Counted from the stretch's first letter, positions 1-10,249 are shown. The stretch is 64,000 nt of DNA from Pararge aegeria (GCF_905163445.1 NC_053190.1:10666501-10730500); one strand, 5' to 3'. A program made the numbers and translations. Notes: generated by a model not told the origin, from the sequence alone.

Positions 1-627
1 ATTCTCTCTGTTGTCATGACTCTATCGTCGGTTCAGAAAGCAGATTCTAAAACAATGTATAGCAACGGTATTTATCTAAAACTTTAAAGTAGGGAAATAA
101 CAGTATTCTCGATTGTTATCGCGTAAAAACCCGCGGTTAAAACTAGACTACAAAATACGTCATAAAATAATCGAAACTTTCATTTTTAAATTACATTGAA
201 ACGGTATAGCTGTAAACGAGGAATTCAAATGAAATCCTAATGAATTGGTACGTTTGTAAATGTCTTTAAAAGCTAAGCGAATGGAATTAAATAACAATAT
301 TTAACGTTGGGCTCTTGATCCGTTCGCAAAACGAATTGGTTGCGAAATTGCTTTCTAAATTGGACTGCTTCAATGGCAGACAATTTGGCAAGACATTTGT
401 ATTCTTGCGGAGAAAAAAAGTGGTAAACTATTTCATAGTGAAGCTGTGCTTTGCGGACACTGGCGTAGGAACTTTGTTATGTTACGTTAAATGTAATGGT
501 TTGTAAACGGATGTTGGCAGAAATTCCCCTCTCGTTTAAGAGGGGCATATACCTATAAACAAGGTACTGCAGCTAACCTTACCCATAAATAACTTATAAT
601 ATAAGAACGACGAAAAAGAGCAATCTT
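1..627. other. No recognisable feature
   Basis: AT-rich sequence. A 63-codon open frame at 315-506 shows no domain, biased composition or splice context that would support it. A 7-bp stem (cccctct/agagggg) lies at 527-546. Nothing else is seen. Confidence 0.6.
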
Positions 628-764
628 CCGAGTTTCTTGCCGTGTCTTCTCAGCGGAATCTGCCTTCCGAACCGGTGGTAGAGAAACTACAAACAGACTG
701 ACTTGACGTTTAAAAAGTGCTTATAAACAAGGCCTACTTGAAATAAATAAATTTGAATTTTAAT
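628..764 (+). mobile_element. LINE-Y 3' end
   Basis: The sequence reads gagtttcttgccgtgtcttct, then aatctgccttccgaaccggt, then gcctacttgaaataaataaa and a terminal tttgaatttt. This is the 3' end of a non-LTR retrotransposon common in Lepidoptera: C-terminal codons, an AATAAA signal and a short repeated tail. It is 5' truncated, as usual for LINEs. Related pieces lie at 14982-15042 (minus) and 56570-56680 (plus). The clade is not assigned. Confidence 0.75.
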
Positions 765-1537
765 ATATTTAATTTGTATTGAATGAATGATTATATTAGT
801 CGTTTATTAAATTTGTTAACCTAACAAACTTTGAAAACAATACGAGCACAATAGACGTTATCTATTAGAAATTACAAATGAAAACCTCTATCGTGAAGCT
901 GCACCTTAAACTAACCTTTTAATTGAAAATTTTAACAAACCACTCCAATGGAAATAAAAATTGAAACAAAGGTTGCATTATCTCATCCCATACTGTTTTG
1001 TGGATTTTACGCGCTAGTGAATGGATAACGAGAAGGCCAAAAATCGGTATTGTAATGGCAATGCGGTTTCGTTATCTCCATAATGGAATGGCGATGTCAA
1101 CAATTTTCCCTTATTGTCTATTTAAATTGGATCCCACGGTAATTTGCTCGTCGTACTGTTTTAAAAAACGGGTATTATATTGTGCTCTCCTTTATTTAAA
1201 CTCAAATTACTCCTCATTCATTAGGAAGAGCGGGCGAGTGCTCTCTGTCCCGTTTTTATTTTGCATTTTCATTGTTGGTTTCCAAGTTTAAGCCCCGGCA
1301 ACAATTGCTTTGCTAATAAACTGACGTCTGACGATCTATTTGCATTGTTTATTTCTTATTTGTGACAGTAAATTCTTAATTTGTCATAAATCTCGTAGTT
1401 TCAGAGGATTCAAAAGTAATTAACGGTGCACACGATTCAAGAATTGAGATATTGCAGTTATAAAAAATATCATAATATAATAAATTAGTTGATGAATATT
1501 GTATTTAATTTATTCCTATTCTTGGGCTCGTACTAAG
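765..1537. other. No recognisable feature
   Basis: A 97-codon open frame at 998-1291 (plus) was considered. Its translation is rich in F, I, Y and C and resembles nothing I know. No repeat was recognised. Confidence 0.5.
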
Positions 1538-1625
1538 AATTTGTATCAGAATATTTGGTCCAACCCGGAATGGAACCAAAGTTCTTGTGATCCGTAGCCA
1601 AACATGCTGACCAAGGTAGCAGTTA
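1538..1625 (-). mobile_element. SINE-D fragment (tRNA-like B box)
   Basis: Read on the minus strand it contains a B-box-like ggttccattcc, a preceding ctacggatcacaag block and a following gggttggaccaaatat. The same layout (ctacggatcc ... aatcccgggtcaagccaaatat) occurs at 9640-9720. The two together suggest one tRNA-derived SINE family; only the internal-promoter part survives here. Confidence 0.5.
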
Positions 1626-1654
1626 TAAAAATTATAAAACCCCTGACTTTCAAT

Positions 1655-2075
1655 ATAGTGTACATTATTCTTCAAGTCAAGCCCTTTCATTTCATACCCA
1701 TATTGGGGGTGATGTGAAAAGGAAAATGTAATTTGCCATATTGAGATGGCGGCCATCTTGGATTTGAAATTTTTCATACTGTATAATATTTTACTGGTTA
1801 AGCCCTTTCATTTTATACCTTTATTGAGGGAGTTAAGCAAAAATAGGTAATCCGCCCTTTTGTTGGACCGATTCTCATCAAACATAACTAAGAATTCATA
1901 TTTCAATCAAAAAATAACGAAATTAAAATCAATTAGTCCGTTCGGGAAACACCTGTACCTGTATGATACAAACACACACACACACACACACACATACACG
2001 CACACAACCACACACTTCACATACACAGACACGTCAAACTTATAGCAACCAGTCGTTTATGCATCGGGGGTTTTC
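1655..2075 (+). repeat. Dispersed lepidopteran repeat with internal subrepeats
   Basis: Two subunits begin with aagccctttcatt-tatacc (near 1679 and 1800), each followed by a 'attga/ggggag-gg' block. They are followed by ttggaccgattctcatcaaa, tccgttcgggaaacac, the CA microsatellite, acacgtcaaacttata and gcatcgggggtt. I recognise this as a common lepidopteran repeat, probably non-autonomous DNA/Helitron-type, but no clear termini or target duplication are visible. Confidence 0.6.
1972..1994. repeat. (AC)n microsatellite
   Basis: A perfect AC run of about 23 nt, followed by imperfect acatacacgcacacaaccacacac. It sits inside the dispersed repeat at 1655-2075, where this element family normally carries CA/GA-rich sequence. 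The T/H-rich 61-codon open frame across it (1860-2045) is a product of the microsatellite. Confidence 0.9.
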
Positions 2076-2334
2076 CAACTATTTAGTAATAAACAAAACA
2101 TCACCCTAGGAAAAATGATTGTGATTTTTTTTTTCCAATTGCAGACTTAAGCTATGCTAATGTTGGCTAATGTAATGTCCTACAAGATAGTAAAATTATA
2201 ATTGAAAGACAATAACGCATATTTGATTAAATATGCGTTAATAAAAAAGAACTCTAACGAATTCTCTATTAACCTAATTGCTGCACACTTACAGGGTTTC
2301 ATTACAATTATCTTCATAATTATATTATTTTGAC

Positions 2335-2588
2335 GGCCGATTGGCGCAGTGGGCAGCGACCCTGCTTTCTGAGTCCAAGGCCGTGGGTTCGATTCCCACA
2401 ACTGATAAATGTTTGTGTGTTTATATTTATATTATAAGTATTTTATGGATATTATATATTTAAGTATTTTATATATATTCATAAAAATATTCATCAGTCA
2501 TCTTAGTAGCCATAACACAAGCTATGTTTACTTTGGGGCTAGATGGCGATGTGTATATTGTCGTAGTATATTTATTTATTTGTTTATA
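2335..2588 (+). mobile_element. SINE-A copy 1
   Basis: tRNA-derived SINE. The head carries an A box (tggcgcagtggg, 2342-2353) and a B box (gggttcgattccc, 2385-2397), so it would be transcribed by RNA polymerase III. The body has the family landmarks cataaaaatattcatcagtc and ggggctagatggcgatgtg and ends in tatttatttatt. The middle (2410-2480) is rearranged: the usual gtgatgaacatgaatg block is missing and a tattttatg/atatattta stretch is duplicated. Confidence 0.9.
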
Positions 2589-3296
2589 AATTATGTACGG
2601 TGAAATTTAAATACCTAAATAAAAAATTAAAATTGAACACTTATTGACTTAGAGATAATGAGTAGATACTGACAAATAGACCGGTAACTAGCTACGGTCA
2701 AAGCCTCTCTTCAGAATTAACCTGAGCCGAATGAAACCTAAACAGGTAGGTTAGTAACTTAAACAATTTACAGAACATTTAACAATCCGTTACCCCTCTT
2801 ATAATACTAACAAGAGTAGTCTCATCAAATATCAACCTTAAATAACACAAAACGACACTCTGATCTTTCGGAACAATGAGCTCTTGAACTTGAGATTAGT
2901 GGGAGTTAATACCCTTAGCAGCCTCCTGATTTATAGCCAACTATAACCTGAGTGGCCACTTCGGTTCGCCTGTTGTTAAATCTTACCAGGGTTCTAGTTA
3001 CTTAGTACCTACCAGCTTAGTTTATTTTAATTAAAGTAACAAATGTGCATGTTAACCTTTAGGTTCAGTTATAAATTGTCCACCTATATTTTGCCTACAT
3101 TTTCGTTACAATGTGTAAACATTTATAGTGTTAATATTTTTTATTACATTAATTGAATTTATAGAACTAGACTTCAGGAAACAGGTTGGTAGTTTGATAA
3201 ATAAATGAGTGTCGATGAAGGCTTAATATAAAGATTTCGTATATATGTGTTGGGTTTCTTACTTTCGAGTAGTCTGAGTTCTTTATAAGATATAGC
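2589..3296. other. No recognisable feature
   Basis: Moderately AT-rich. A slightly GC-richer patch (2880-3010) was read in all frames without finding an open frame or repeat landmark. Confidence 0.5.
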
Positions 3297-3950
3297 AGAC
3301 CCCCGCGACTTCGTCCGTGTATGAGTCAATCGAGAAGCTATAACATATCTGATATTAACATCATTATCATCGTGGCTAGCTATGTTACTACTATTAATTT
3401 ACGTGGTATTTTAGATGATACATACATACATCCGTCCTCACAAACTTTCGCATTTATAATATTAGTAGGTACGCATGCATTCGATCGTTGTCTTTGATGA
3501 TTTGCGACTAAAAGTTGTTTGTGAAGAGTTATGTTCTTTATTTCCGACAATATTTATCAGATCCTTATTAAAAGAAGACCATACTTGCTTGATAATTTAG
3601 ACTTTCAAATAAACAAATATTTATTAAAATCGGCTGAAATTTAACGGAACTATGAAGTAAAATTGATAAAAAATTTCATCCTATTTCCCGGAGCAAATTT
3701 ATTGTTTGTCGGGATAAAAAGTATCCTATATGTTGACCCGGAATATCAAATACCACTATACCAAATTTTATTTAAATCCGTTCAGTAGTTTTCACGTGAT
3801 GCCCGGATAGACAAACAGACGGACAAAAATTAAATAAAAATCTGTTTTGGATTCGGTATCGATTATAAAGCATCCCCCGGTCAACATTTTCAAAATATAT
3901 GAAATGTACAGAAATCTTCCAGTTACAGTTTTATTATAATATAAGTCTAT
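3297..3950 (-). mobile_element. Helitron-like element W, copy 1
   Basis: Starts with cccccgcgacttcgtccg, the reverse complement of the usual lepidopteran Helitron 3' end, then reaches ttcgcatttataatattagta. It continues through acgcatgcattcgatcgttg, tttcccggagcaaatttatt, tcacgtgatgcccgga and cagttacagttttattataa. The same order of blocks recurs at 13836-14545, showing that the two halves form one element of about 0.7 kb rather than two adjacent repeats. Non-autonomous; no RepHel coding is seen. Confidence 0.7.
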
Positions 3951-4540
3951 ATTTTAAAATTAATGCCATCCTTAGTTTACCTTAATATTGAAAACATACT
4001 CTTTATGGTTGAGATGCCCAATTTTGAATAATTAGTATGGAAAAGAAAAATAATAATAATATAATATACCACATCTTCCATACTTATTAATACAGGTCGT
4101 TATTTCTCATGCAATGGTATCCGACAGACTCCGGAAGTAACAGCCTCTGAGGCTGTAAACGTCTCCAACGCTTGACTTTTGGTGATTTACTCCGATTTTA
4201 TGTGTCTCTGCTCCTTGGACTTATATGAAATTTATTTTATGGCCATTTTATAACCCTAGAGCAAGTCCCTGGCTGTGCGAAGGCTATTATTTTGTGTGTC
4301 GCTCCTTGTTCCATGTCATGTGCATAATGTGATTTATTTTAAGTGAAGTTTTACATAATCATCTTAATTGGTGGACATTTGATTTTCGAATTTCGTAATA
4401 TTATCGATGTTTTAAGTGTTAAGGCGCATTATAAAAAAAAAATATGACTGAAATTTTACGATGCGGCCTCATGTGGCAACGAAATCGATAATCTATTTAT
4501 CAAACTTCAATCTATCTTATCTTACATTGTTTTATGAAAT
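3951..4540. other. No recognisable feature
   Basis: Unclassified. Contains short runs (taataataatataatata near 4050) but no termini, boxes or open frames. Confidence 0.5.
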
Positions 4541-4735
4541 ATACAAGCAGAGCCAGTCACGCGTTGCTGTGGTTTTCTTCTATATAATTATTAGGTACGG
4601 AATAAATAATATTGCAATTATATATGAGATATAAATTATATCTTAAGTAGGAACAAGACACATTTATTGAAAATCGGCTCAGTAGTTTCCGAGTTCATCC
4701 CGGACAAAAATGCTCGACACTGGAATTATATAGAA
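4541..4735. mobile_element. Helitron-like short element, degenerate
   Basis: Begins agccagtcacgcgttgctgtgg and ends aaaatcggctcagtagtttccgag ... ggaattatatagaata, a layout shared with lepidopteran short non-autonomous repeats whose ends read like 'cgcgttgctgtgg' and 'tatatagat'. About 195 bp; no target duplication is visible. Orientation not assigned. Confidence 0.45.
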
Positions 4736-5656
4736 TAGAAATTAATTAATTGGAAGCGTTTGTCAAAACCACTAAAATGATTGAACACGTTTGAATATTA
4801 TTATTAACTGACAAAAAGGAGGGTTATCAATCTATTTTTTTAATGTTTGTTACCTCAGAACTCTGTAATTTATAAACCGGTTAGATTTTTTTTTGTTTGG
4901 CACGGTATACTTCCCATTGGAAGTATATCACTTTACACTTAAAGATTAGTAGTGATAAGTGATACTGGAGAACTTGAGGGAACTCTTAGAAAATTGTTGC
5001 AACACTAGCGATTTGCGTGTTTTTTGAAGTTTTATTAAGTAAGTTTTATGTTGCTGTGAATATCATATTATATTTCGCTAAAGTGAACTGAAAGAACATA
5101 ACATAAACCTAACATAAACCTAGAACTAGTATTTAATAATTATCGATGTATTTCATATAAATACATATTTGAGAACAACACATAAAGTTAGATATTTAAT
5201 CTAATATGAATTATCAAGCGCATCCACGTAAAAACACAATTTCTAACGTAACTAAAATTTTTTTTTTTTTCTATTTATATTATTTCCTCCAGGTTATTAT
5301 GGTTTATTTTATGATTTATTTTATGAATATTTTTTTTATATTAATAATTGAAGTCAATAATTCGATAATATTATCTGAAAAATCAACAATATTTGTTCAT
5401 TATAATCATGTTTTTATAAAATTTATTTTTTAAAGTAACTTGAGCACAGGCTTCGATTCGATTATGGTATATGGCTCGTAAGCAATTTATGCTCGTCACA
5501 ATAAAGCTGCTGATGTTGAAGTGCCGGGAGAACTCCTCAACCAATAACGCTCCAGGTTCGGGAAGTGAAATATTGTGTAAAAGATTAAGAGCATATGCCT
5601 ATTAAAACATACGTAATTGCAAATCAAGCCACTAAAAAGCGTAAAAAAAAATTACA
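4736..5656. other. No recognisable feature; very AT-rich core
   Basis: The 5255-5435 stretch is almost pure A/T and gives a 75-codon F/I/Y/N-rich open frame at 5206-5433, which is what random AT-rich DNA yields. Nothing else is identified. Confidence 0.55.
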
Positions 5657-5738
5657 AAAAAAACCGACTTTGTCATACAAATAAAAAGCAAGAAATAAAT
5701 ATTATCTACAAAATTTTTTAAGTCGGTGCCATGTAAAA
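5657..5738. mobile_element. Short inverted-repeat MITE-like element
   Basis: aaaaccgactt at the left and aagtcggtg at the right form inverted ends around an AT-rich interior of about 60 bp. Elements with 'aaccgactt...aagtcggtt' ends are common in Lepidoptera. The superfamily is not assigned and no clear target duplication is seen. Confidence 0.5.
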
Positions 5739-5861
5739 TGCCAAGAGTGCATTCATTACTGATTCTCAAGTAAAATCCTTTTACAACTTATTAGTACTCT
5801 GTACTCGTATGATGTGGTATCATAAGCGTTTAAATTAATTAGGAAACCCTATACAATTAAG

Positions 5862-6065
5862 CAGTGGCGTGCATAGAGGGTATGCACAGGGTAAGCAGAT
5901 GATATAAAATGAAGAAAGTCTCCAGAACTAGTTATAAATACTTTAGGGTAGGCTTTCGATAACTCTTACAATGCCTATCCTTAAGTTTTTTATAAGTCAT
6001 ACGTGAGATTTTTTTCATTTTATATAATCTGCATACCCTGTGCATACCCTTTATGCACGCCACGG
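5862..6065. mobile_element. hAT-type MITE, copy 1 (204 bp)
   Basis: Terminal inverted repeats of about 55 bp: left starts CAGTGGCGTGCATAGAGG and right ends (reverse complement) with the same sequence apart from a few changes, including gcacgccacgg at the very end. The flanks caattaag (5854-5861) and ccattaag (6066-6073) match at 7 of 8 positions, an 8-bp target duplication as expected for the hAT superfamily. The interior has no coding capacity, so movement needs a transposase supplied elsewhere. A related copy is at 48696-48838. Confidence 0.85.
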
Positions 6066-6075
6066 CCATTAAGGC

Positions 6076-6160
6076 CATACTACCAAGGTCTACCACGCTG
6101 GCCAAGCGTGGATTAGTAAACTTGACTGCGTAACTCCGAAAATTAAGAGGTGCGTTCGTA
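6076..6160 (-). mobile_element. SINE-C fragment
   Basis: Contains ggtctaccacgctggccaag, then cgtaactccgaaaattaagaggtgcgt, two landmark blocks of SINE-C with the intervening segment deleted. It directly follows the target duplication of the hAT-type MITE. Confidence 0.65.
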
Positions 6161-6202
6161 TAACTCATAGAAGTATACAAGCTGTAACCTTCAGTTAAAT
6201 AA

Positions 6203-6572
6203 TCCTATCCAACTAATATTATAAATGTGAAAGTGTGGATGTCTGTGACTCAATCACGCAAAAACGGCTGAATGGATTTGAAGGAAATTTGGCAGGCATG
6301 TAGGCTTTTACTCGGAAAAGAACATAGGCATAACCTTTTATCCCGATTCCTAAAGGAGTTCCCGAGGAAAATTGAAATTTGTTGGCGAGCTAAGCCGCGG
6401 GCAGTCAGCTTTGAAATTTTGCATGCATGACCCCTATGTTATGGAAAGGACATGTAGGTACTTTCTTTACCGATCTTTGAAATAGTTCGAAAGATTAAAA
6501 ATTGTTATCAAGCGAAGGTTTAGTTTACCCAGGTCCACGCAGACGAACTCGCGGGCAGAAGCTAGTAAAGTA
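6203..6572 (+). mobile_element. Helitron-like (Lep1-type) element
   Basis: Starts ctaatattataaatgtgaaagtg, followed by cacgcaaaaacggctgaatgg, aacataggcataaccttttatcc and gagttcccg. A first 3'-end-like block (aagccgcgggcagtcagct) occurs at 6392-6410, and a second, better one (gacgaactcgcgggcagaagctagt) ends at 6570. The block layout is that of Lep1 non-autonomous Helitrons. The two ends could mean a second insertion or read-through capture of about 155 bp. Confidence 0.75.
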
Positions 6573-6969
6573 TAAAATAGTTTAGTTTAGTTTTAGGTTT
6601 ATGTTATGACATGCAGAAAACTTAAAAGATATTTCGGATGTTTAGAATTCTTCTTACGAAAATAAATTTGGTGGCTAAACTCCGAAAAGAATTTAAAAGG
6701 AGAAAACTCTCGTAAATATTTACGAAAAAAATGTAATTTCATGCTAACAAGATGTGATTTCGCGATCCTTTCCTTATTGTTTATTCACTTGTTCCCATCC
6801 TGCTTATTACAGAGCTGTTTTAGATCTTCTGGTTACATAAATTATTATACGTATAATAACGTATTGACAACATTTACCTACTTCTGAACCTATCTTAAAT
6901 CTGTTAGGTACTATATTAGCAAGAACTTTGTTAGATCGTATTACTGCTTTATAAACAAAATATCCTTAT
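6573..6969. other. No recognisable feature; short palindrome
   Basis: A perfect 14-bp palindrome, cgtaaatatttacg, lies near 6712-6725. No element landmarks were recognised. Confidence 0.5.
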
Positions 6970-7012
6970 CCTTACTAATATTATAAATGCGAAAGTGTTG
7001 GAATTTTGTTTA
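6970..7012 (+). mobile_element. Helitron-like 5' end, truncated
   Basis: ccttactaatattataaatgcgaaagtgtt is the family 5' end. Downstream sequence lacks the internal blocks and the ctagt-type 3' end, so only the left terminus is supported. Confidence 0.6.
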
Positions 7013-7286
7013 TATAGTAATAAGTTTAATACAGTCTAGTAAAAATGTAATACTAACTTTATAGAAACGTTTGAAAACCCTACGTCATAATATTAAAGAT
7101 ATAAGAAATTTGAGAATAACTATTCCAATTTGCGTACAACGATTTTTTTTTGTAGAAAATATATTTGATTATGTAGGGTAGAAAACCTTTAATTTTTAAT
7201 TAAACGCATTTATAGGAAAGTGGTTAATTATACTTTATTGAATAATATTGGTAATTAATAGAAGATATTGGTAATGAAATAATTCG

Positions 7287-7490
7287 GATGTAAAATTGTA
7301 TCCAAATACTATTATCGGCTACATAGCAGCTGTACGCATTTGTGAGCATAAATTTTAATAATCAAGTATTTCATCACAGTTTATTATGCTATTACATACT
7401 AATTATATACTTTTAGTACAGATTCCAATATAATATTTCAACTACCTTATGTTTACTAATGGTGCAATGTTTACGCGAGGTTACGAAACA
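7287..7490 (+). repeat. Unclassified repeat P1, copy 1
   Basis: The core 7287-7380 aligns with 40814-40910 in the same orientation: shared blocks include attatcggct, then tttgtgagcataaatttta and a following catttaatcac/atttcatcac. Weaker similarity seems to continue to about 7490 (gtttac.aatg ... gttacga). No A/B boxes, coding or inverted ends are seen. Confidence 0.6.
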
Positions 7491-8275
7491 ATATTCCTAA
7501 AATCCATTACAGAGGCTTAGGCTTATAAAAATTCAAAAAACACGTTTTATAATAAAAAATAGTTTAAAGTCCCGTTAAGGCCAGATTTCTCACAAAAAAA
7601 TAATGCCGCACGTCTGCGGAAAAGAAAATAGTTATAATTACTATTTTTCTGGACCATTTTAGCATTAAAGAAGTTATTAAATAAAAAGTCTGGTTAATAA
7701 TCGTATGTTATTTATGATGATTAAATTCCTTATCAGAGTGGGTCTCAGTTAATGAGCTTCCTTGTGAGGCAAAGACGCGGCAGCTCTTTTAATTTGCGGT
7801 GACCAAGCCACATTTATCTTCACTGGCGTTCAGCTTCGAATGGACGAATGAAAAGTGATCACTTTTTATGTATTAAATGGGCTATTTTTCTAACTAGTAT
7901 TAACTTTTTTTTTTATTTAAATAGAATAACTAGAAACATTCCTTCAAAATAGAATCATACCACGATAAATTTATGATATTTGGCGATATTTCCACCCAGT
8001 CACAGGGATCGTAATAATCGGTTTAAGAAATGTTGACAGTTATCAACAAATTTTGCAAGTAATACACAAATTAAAAATCTATGGAGATTTTTTCTTTACG
8101 TTTATGTGAAATTTATTTTACTTAGGATTTATACCTTACGAAGCCATAAAGTAAACAACCTGCAATCACAAAGGACACGACAAACAACAAAGTCGATTTC
8201 GCGGCCATTAAACATTAATTTTGAATGTCGAAACAATGTCACGTTTCAGCTTGTTCACTGCGGGCTGTAAATGTG
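7491..8275. other. No recognisable feature
   Basis: An imperfect palindrome (gaaaatagt/actatttttc around 7624-7652) is the only structure noted. Gene-like composition is absent. Confidence 0.5.
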
Positions 8276-8420
8276 ACGATTTGTTAAGGGATTAATTTTT
8301 GAGCCCGTTTATGAGAACGTGATGCCATATTTGTTTGTCGCTTCATACCGACGAAACGCTTCCACGATCTATCAAGCTTAACGCGCGACAAAATAAGCGC
8401 ACAAAGAATAAATATCCCGT
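8276..8420 (+). repeat. Unclassified repeat P2, copy 1
   Basis: Aligns in the same orientation with 39104-39253. Shared blocks: atttgttaagggattaat, gagaacgtgatg/gagagcgtgatg ccatat/gcatat, gtttgt, atcaagctta/gtcaagctta, gacaaaa and gcaaagaataaat. About 145 bp with small gaps. It has no recognised family. Confidence 0.65.
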
Positions 8421-9343
8421 AGTCTATATAAATGAGTGACATTCACATCATATTTTTAATTCCTATAAATTATGTTGGAGAGCACCATTTAATTAAACGC
8501 TGAGCCAAGTTTGAGCTATGGCGTGACAAATAACCGCAGTGACGGTTTTTAGAAGCCTGTATTAAAATATGCAAATATAACGTCAACGTTTTCATTGGGT
8601 AATCATCCTTGCGCGGCGCTGCGATGCGCTGGTAAATTGATGTAATCTCTGCTGTCCTAAAACTGTACTTGTTTGTCTGTATGGTCTTTTTTTACAAAAA
8701 CTAATATAAAGAGACTCGAGATTAAAGTGATCCAAGCACAGTTACGAGTATCTGCCAACTTCCCTATTAGTTATCAACCCTGCCGAATAGAACATTGGCA
8801 AAATCAATATTTTTCGAAGATTCTGTAAATAGCTAAGGTATTTTTACCGTGAGCTTAAAAGTGCGTGGAATCGATTGCGCAGTTTTTGAGTATCCCAAAT
8901 GTCCTTTCAACATATAAATACTATGGTATGCCCCCAAAAGGATAGCCAAATAACATCTTAGAGAGATTGAGTGAAGACCTAACTTGTAGTGGAATAATCA
9001 AAAGAAGTAAACTCACTATGCCATTCCATTGTGGTTCAGAATTTGCTTGGTATATTTCCATTGCGCCGGTTGCGCTTCGATTATTATTTTCGCTGGCCAG
9101 CAAGTTTCGCCATGCCAGCAAGTTTCGCAATGCCAGCTGCCGCATTTTATTTCAGTGTAGATCAACTCTAAAAATCTCAATAATTATAGAAAACTTCGCA
9201 TACAAAATGCCATTGATGAAAATCGCAGCTTGACCCAAATCGAACGAATACCATCGATAATGCAAGTAGTAAATCAGATTTTGTCAGCGACTGCGTTGAA
9301 TAAAGAGCTCTTCTTTTAGTCTTAACTTATCTGATTTTCCGTT
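8421..9343. other. No recognised element; holds a small tandem repeat
   Basis: Opposing open frames of 74 and 88 codons at 8921-9233 overlap on the two strands, so neither is supported. The only repeat is the 18-bp tandem unit listed separately. Confidence 0.5.
9096..9137 (+). repeat. 18-bp tandem repeat, 2.3 copies
   Basis: Units gccagcaagtttcgccat and gccagcaagtttcgcaat differ at one position and are followed by gccagc. It is too short to be a satellite; probably a local slippage duplication. Confidence 0.85.
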
Positions 9344-9445
9344 TATCATCATCATCTTCCTCGGCCTATTAACATCCCACTCGGGAGAGACGGTTTTAGA
9401 GCATATACTTACCCACCACGCTGTTCCAATGCGGGTTGATAGGCA
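9344..9445 (-). mobile_element. SINE-C-like fragment
   Basis: catcatcatcttcctcggcc, ttaacatcccactcggg, and cccaccacgctgttccaatgc are landmarks of the SINE-C-like variant read in its minus orientation. It faces the plus-strand SINE-C piece at 9521-9630. Confidence 0.6.
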
Positions 9446-9520
9446 CGGGGGCTGGCACCGCCAACTACCTAACTCCGAGCTGGTACCGAAAATTATTTTA
9501 ATAGACAATACACAAAATCT

Positions 9521-9630
9521 CCAACAATCCACCCTGGGCCAGTGTGGTGGACTACGGCCTTAACCCCTTCTCATTGTGGGAGGAGACCCATGCTTTATAG
9601 TGGGCCGGTAATGAGTTGATATGATGACAC
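9521..9630 (+). mobile_element. SINE-C fragment, opposite orientation
   Basis: ccaccctgggccagtgtgg, tggactacggccttaacccc, tgggaggagacccatgc and gtgggccggtaatgagttga are the reverse complement of the SINE-C landmarks elsewhere, ending in a short atgatga tail. Together with 9344-9445 it forms an inverted pair. Confidence 0.7.
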
Positions 9631-9639
9631 GAAACCTTA

Positions 9640-9720
9640 TATATTTGGCTTGACCCGGGATTTAAACACGGGACTTTGGGATCCGTAGTTGAACATTCCA
9701 ACCACTAGACCACAAATACT
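9640..9720 (-). mobile_element. SINE-D fragment (tRNA-like promoter)
   Basis: On the minus strand: A-box-like tggtctagtggttgg, ctacggatccc, a B-box-like gtttaaatccc, then gggtcaagccaaatat. Shares the second half with 1538-1625. Confidence 0.55.
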
Positions 9721-10249
9721 ATAGAATTAAGATATTTTTAAAAATCGATGGTTGGAGTTAAAAAAATATAATACAACGCGTGATTTGTCTTTGGCATGGT
9801 TCACTGCGATCCCTATTTCGAAGCATCTAAGGTATTGGTTAGGCTTCAAAAGAATAAATAAGGTAAAGGCTACAAAAAGCAAATACAACTGAAGAATATT
9901 TTCCAACCTAGGTACGAGTTGATCCATCTTCTTTGCTACTATTATTATTTTCCAGGTCTTAACGTTCGCTACAGAAAATATTTTTCCAAGGTATTACGTT
10001 GACTTACCTAAAACTCACATAAATTCTGTTTGCGCTCGATTGGGTTAACTCTTTCTCATGAAAATATTGTGTATCCCAGAGATACTTACGGTACGGTTTG
10101 AAACCGTTATAAAAATACAAATAGCAAAAGCATGACGTTCATTAATAAATATTTTCTAAAATTCACTTGTGAGCTCCACCGATTGTAAACAATATAGGTA
10201 AATATTGTTATTACCGATAGGTTAGATAAGCTTGGCTAAGCATAAGGAT
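9721..10249. other. No recognisable feature
   Basis: A 66-codon minus-strand open frame at 9727-9927 is unsupported. Nothing repeat-like was recognised. Confidence 0.5.

Noticed and set aside
1972..2045. Threonine/histidine-rich peptide
   Set aside because: Encoded by the CA microsatellite inside a dispersed repeat.
2335..2400. Possible tRNA gene from strong A and B boxes
   Set aside because: No acceptor-stem pairing or anticodon arm could be made, and the same head occurs in other SINE-A copies with a common body.
5206..5433. 75-codon hydrophobic frame suggesting a membrane peptide
   Set aside because: The DNA is almost only A and T; such frames translate to F, I, Y and N by composition alone.
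9170..9243. A third copy of P5 (atcgcagcttga)
   Set aside because: Only about 12 bp are shared with 28620-28633; the rest does not align.
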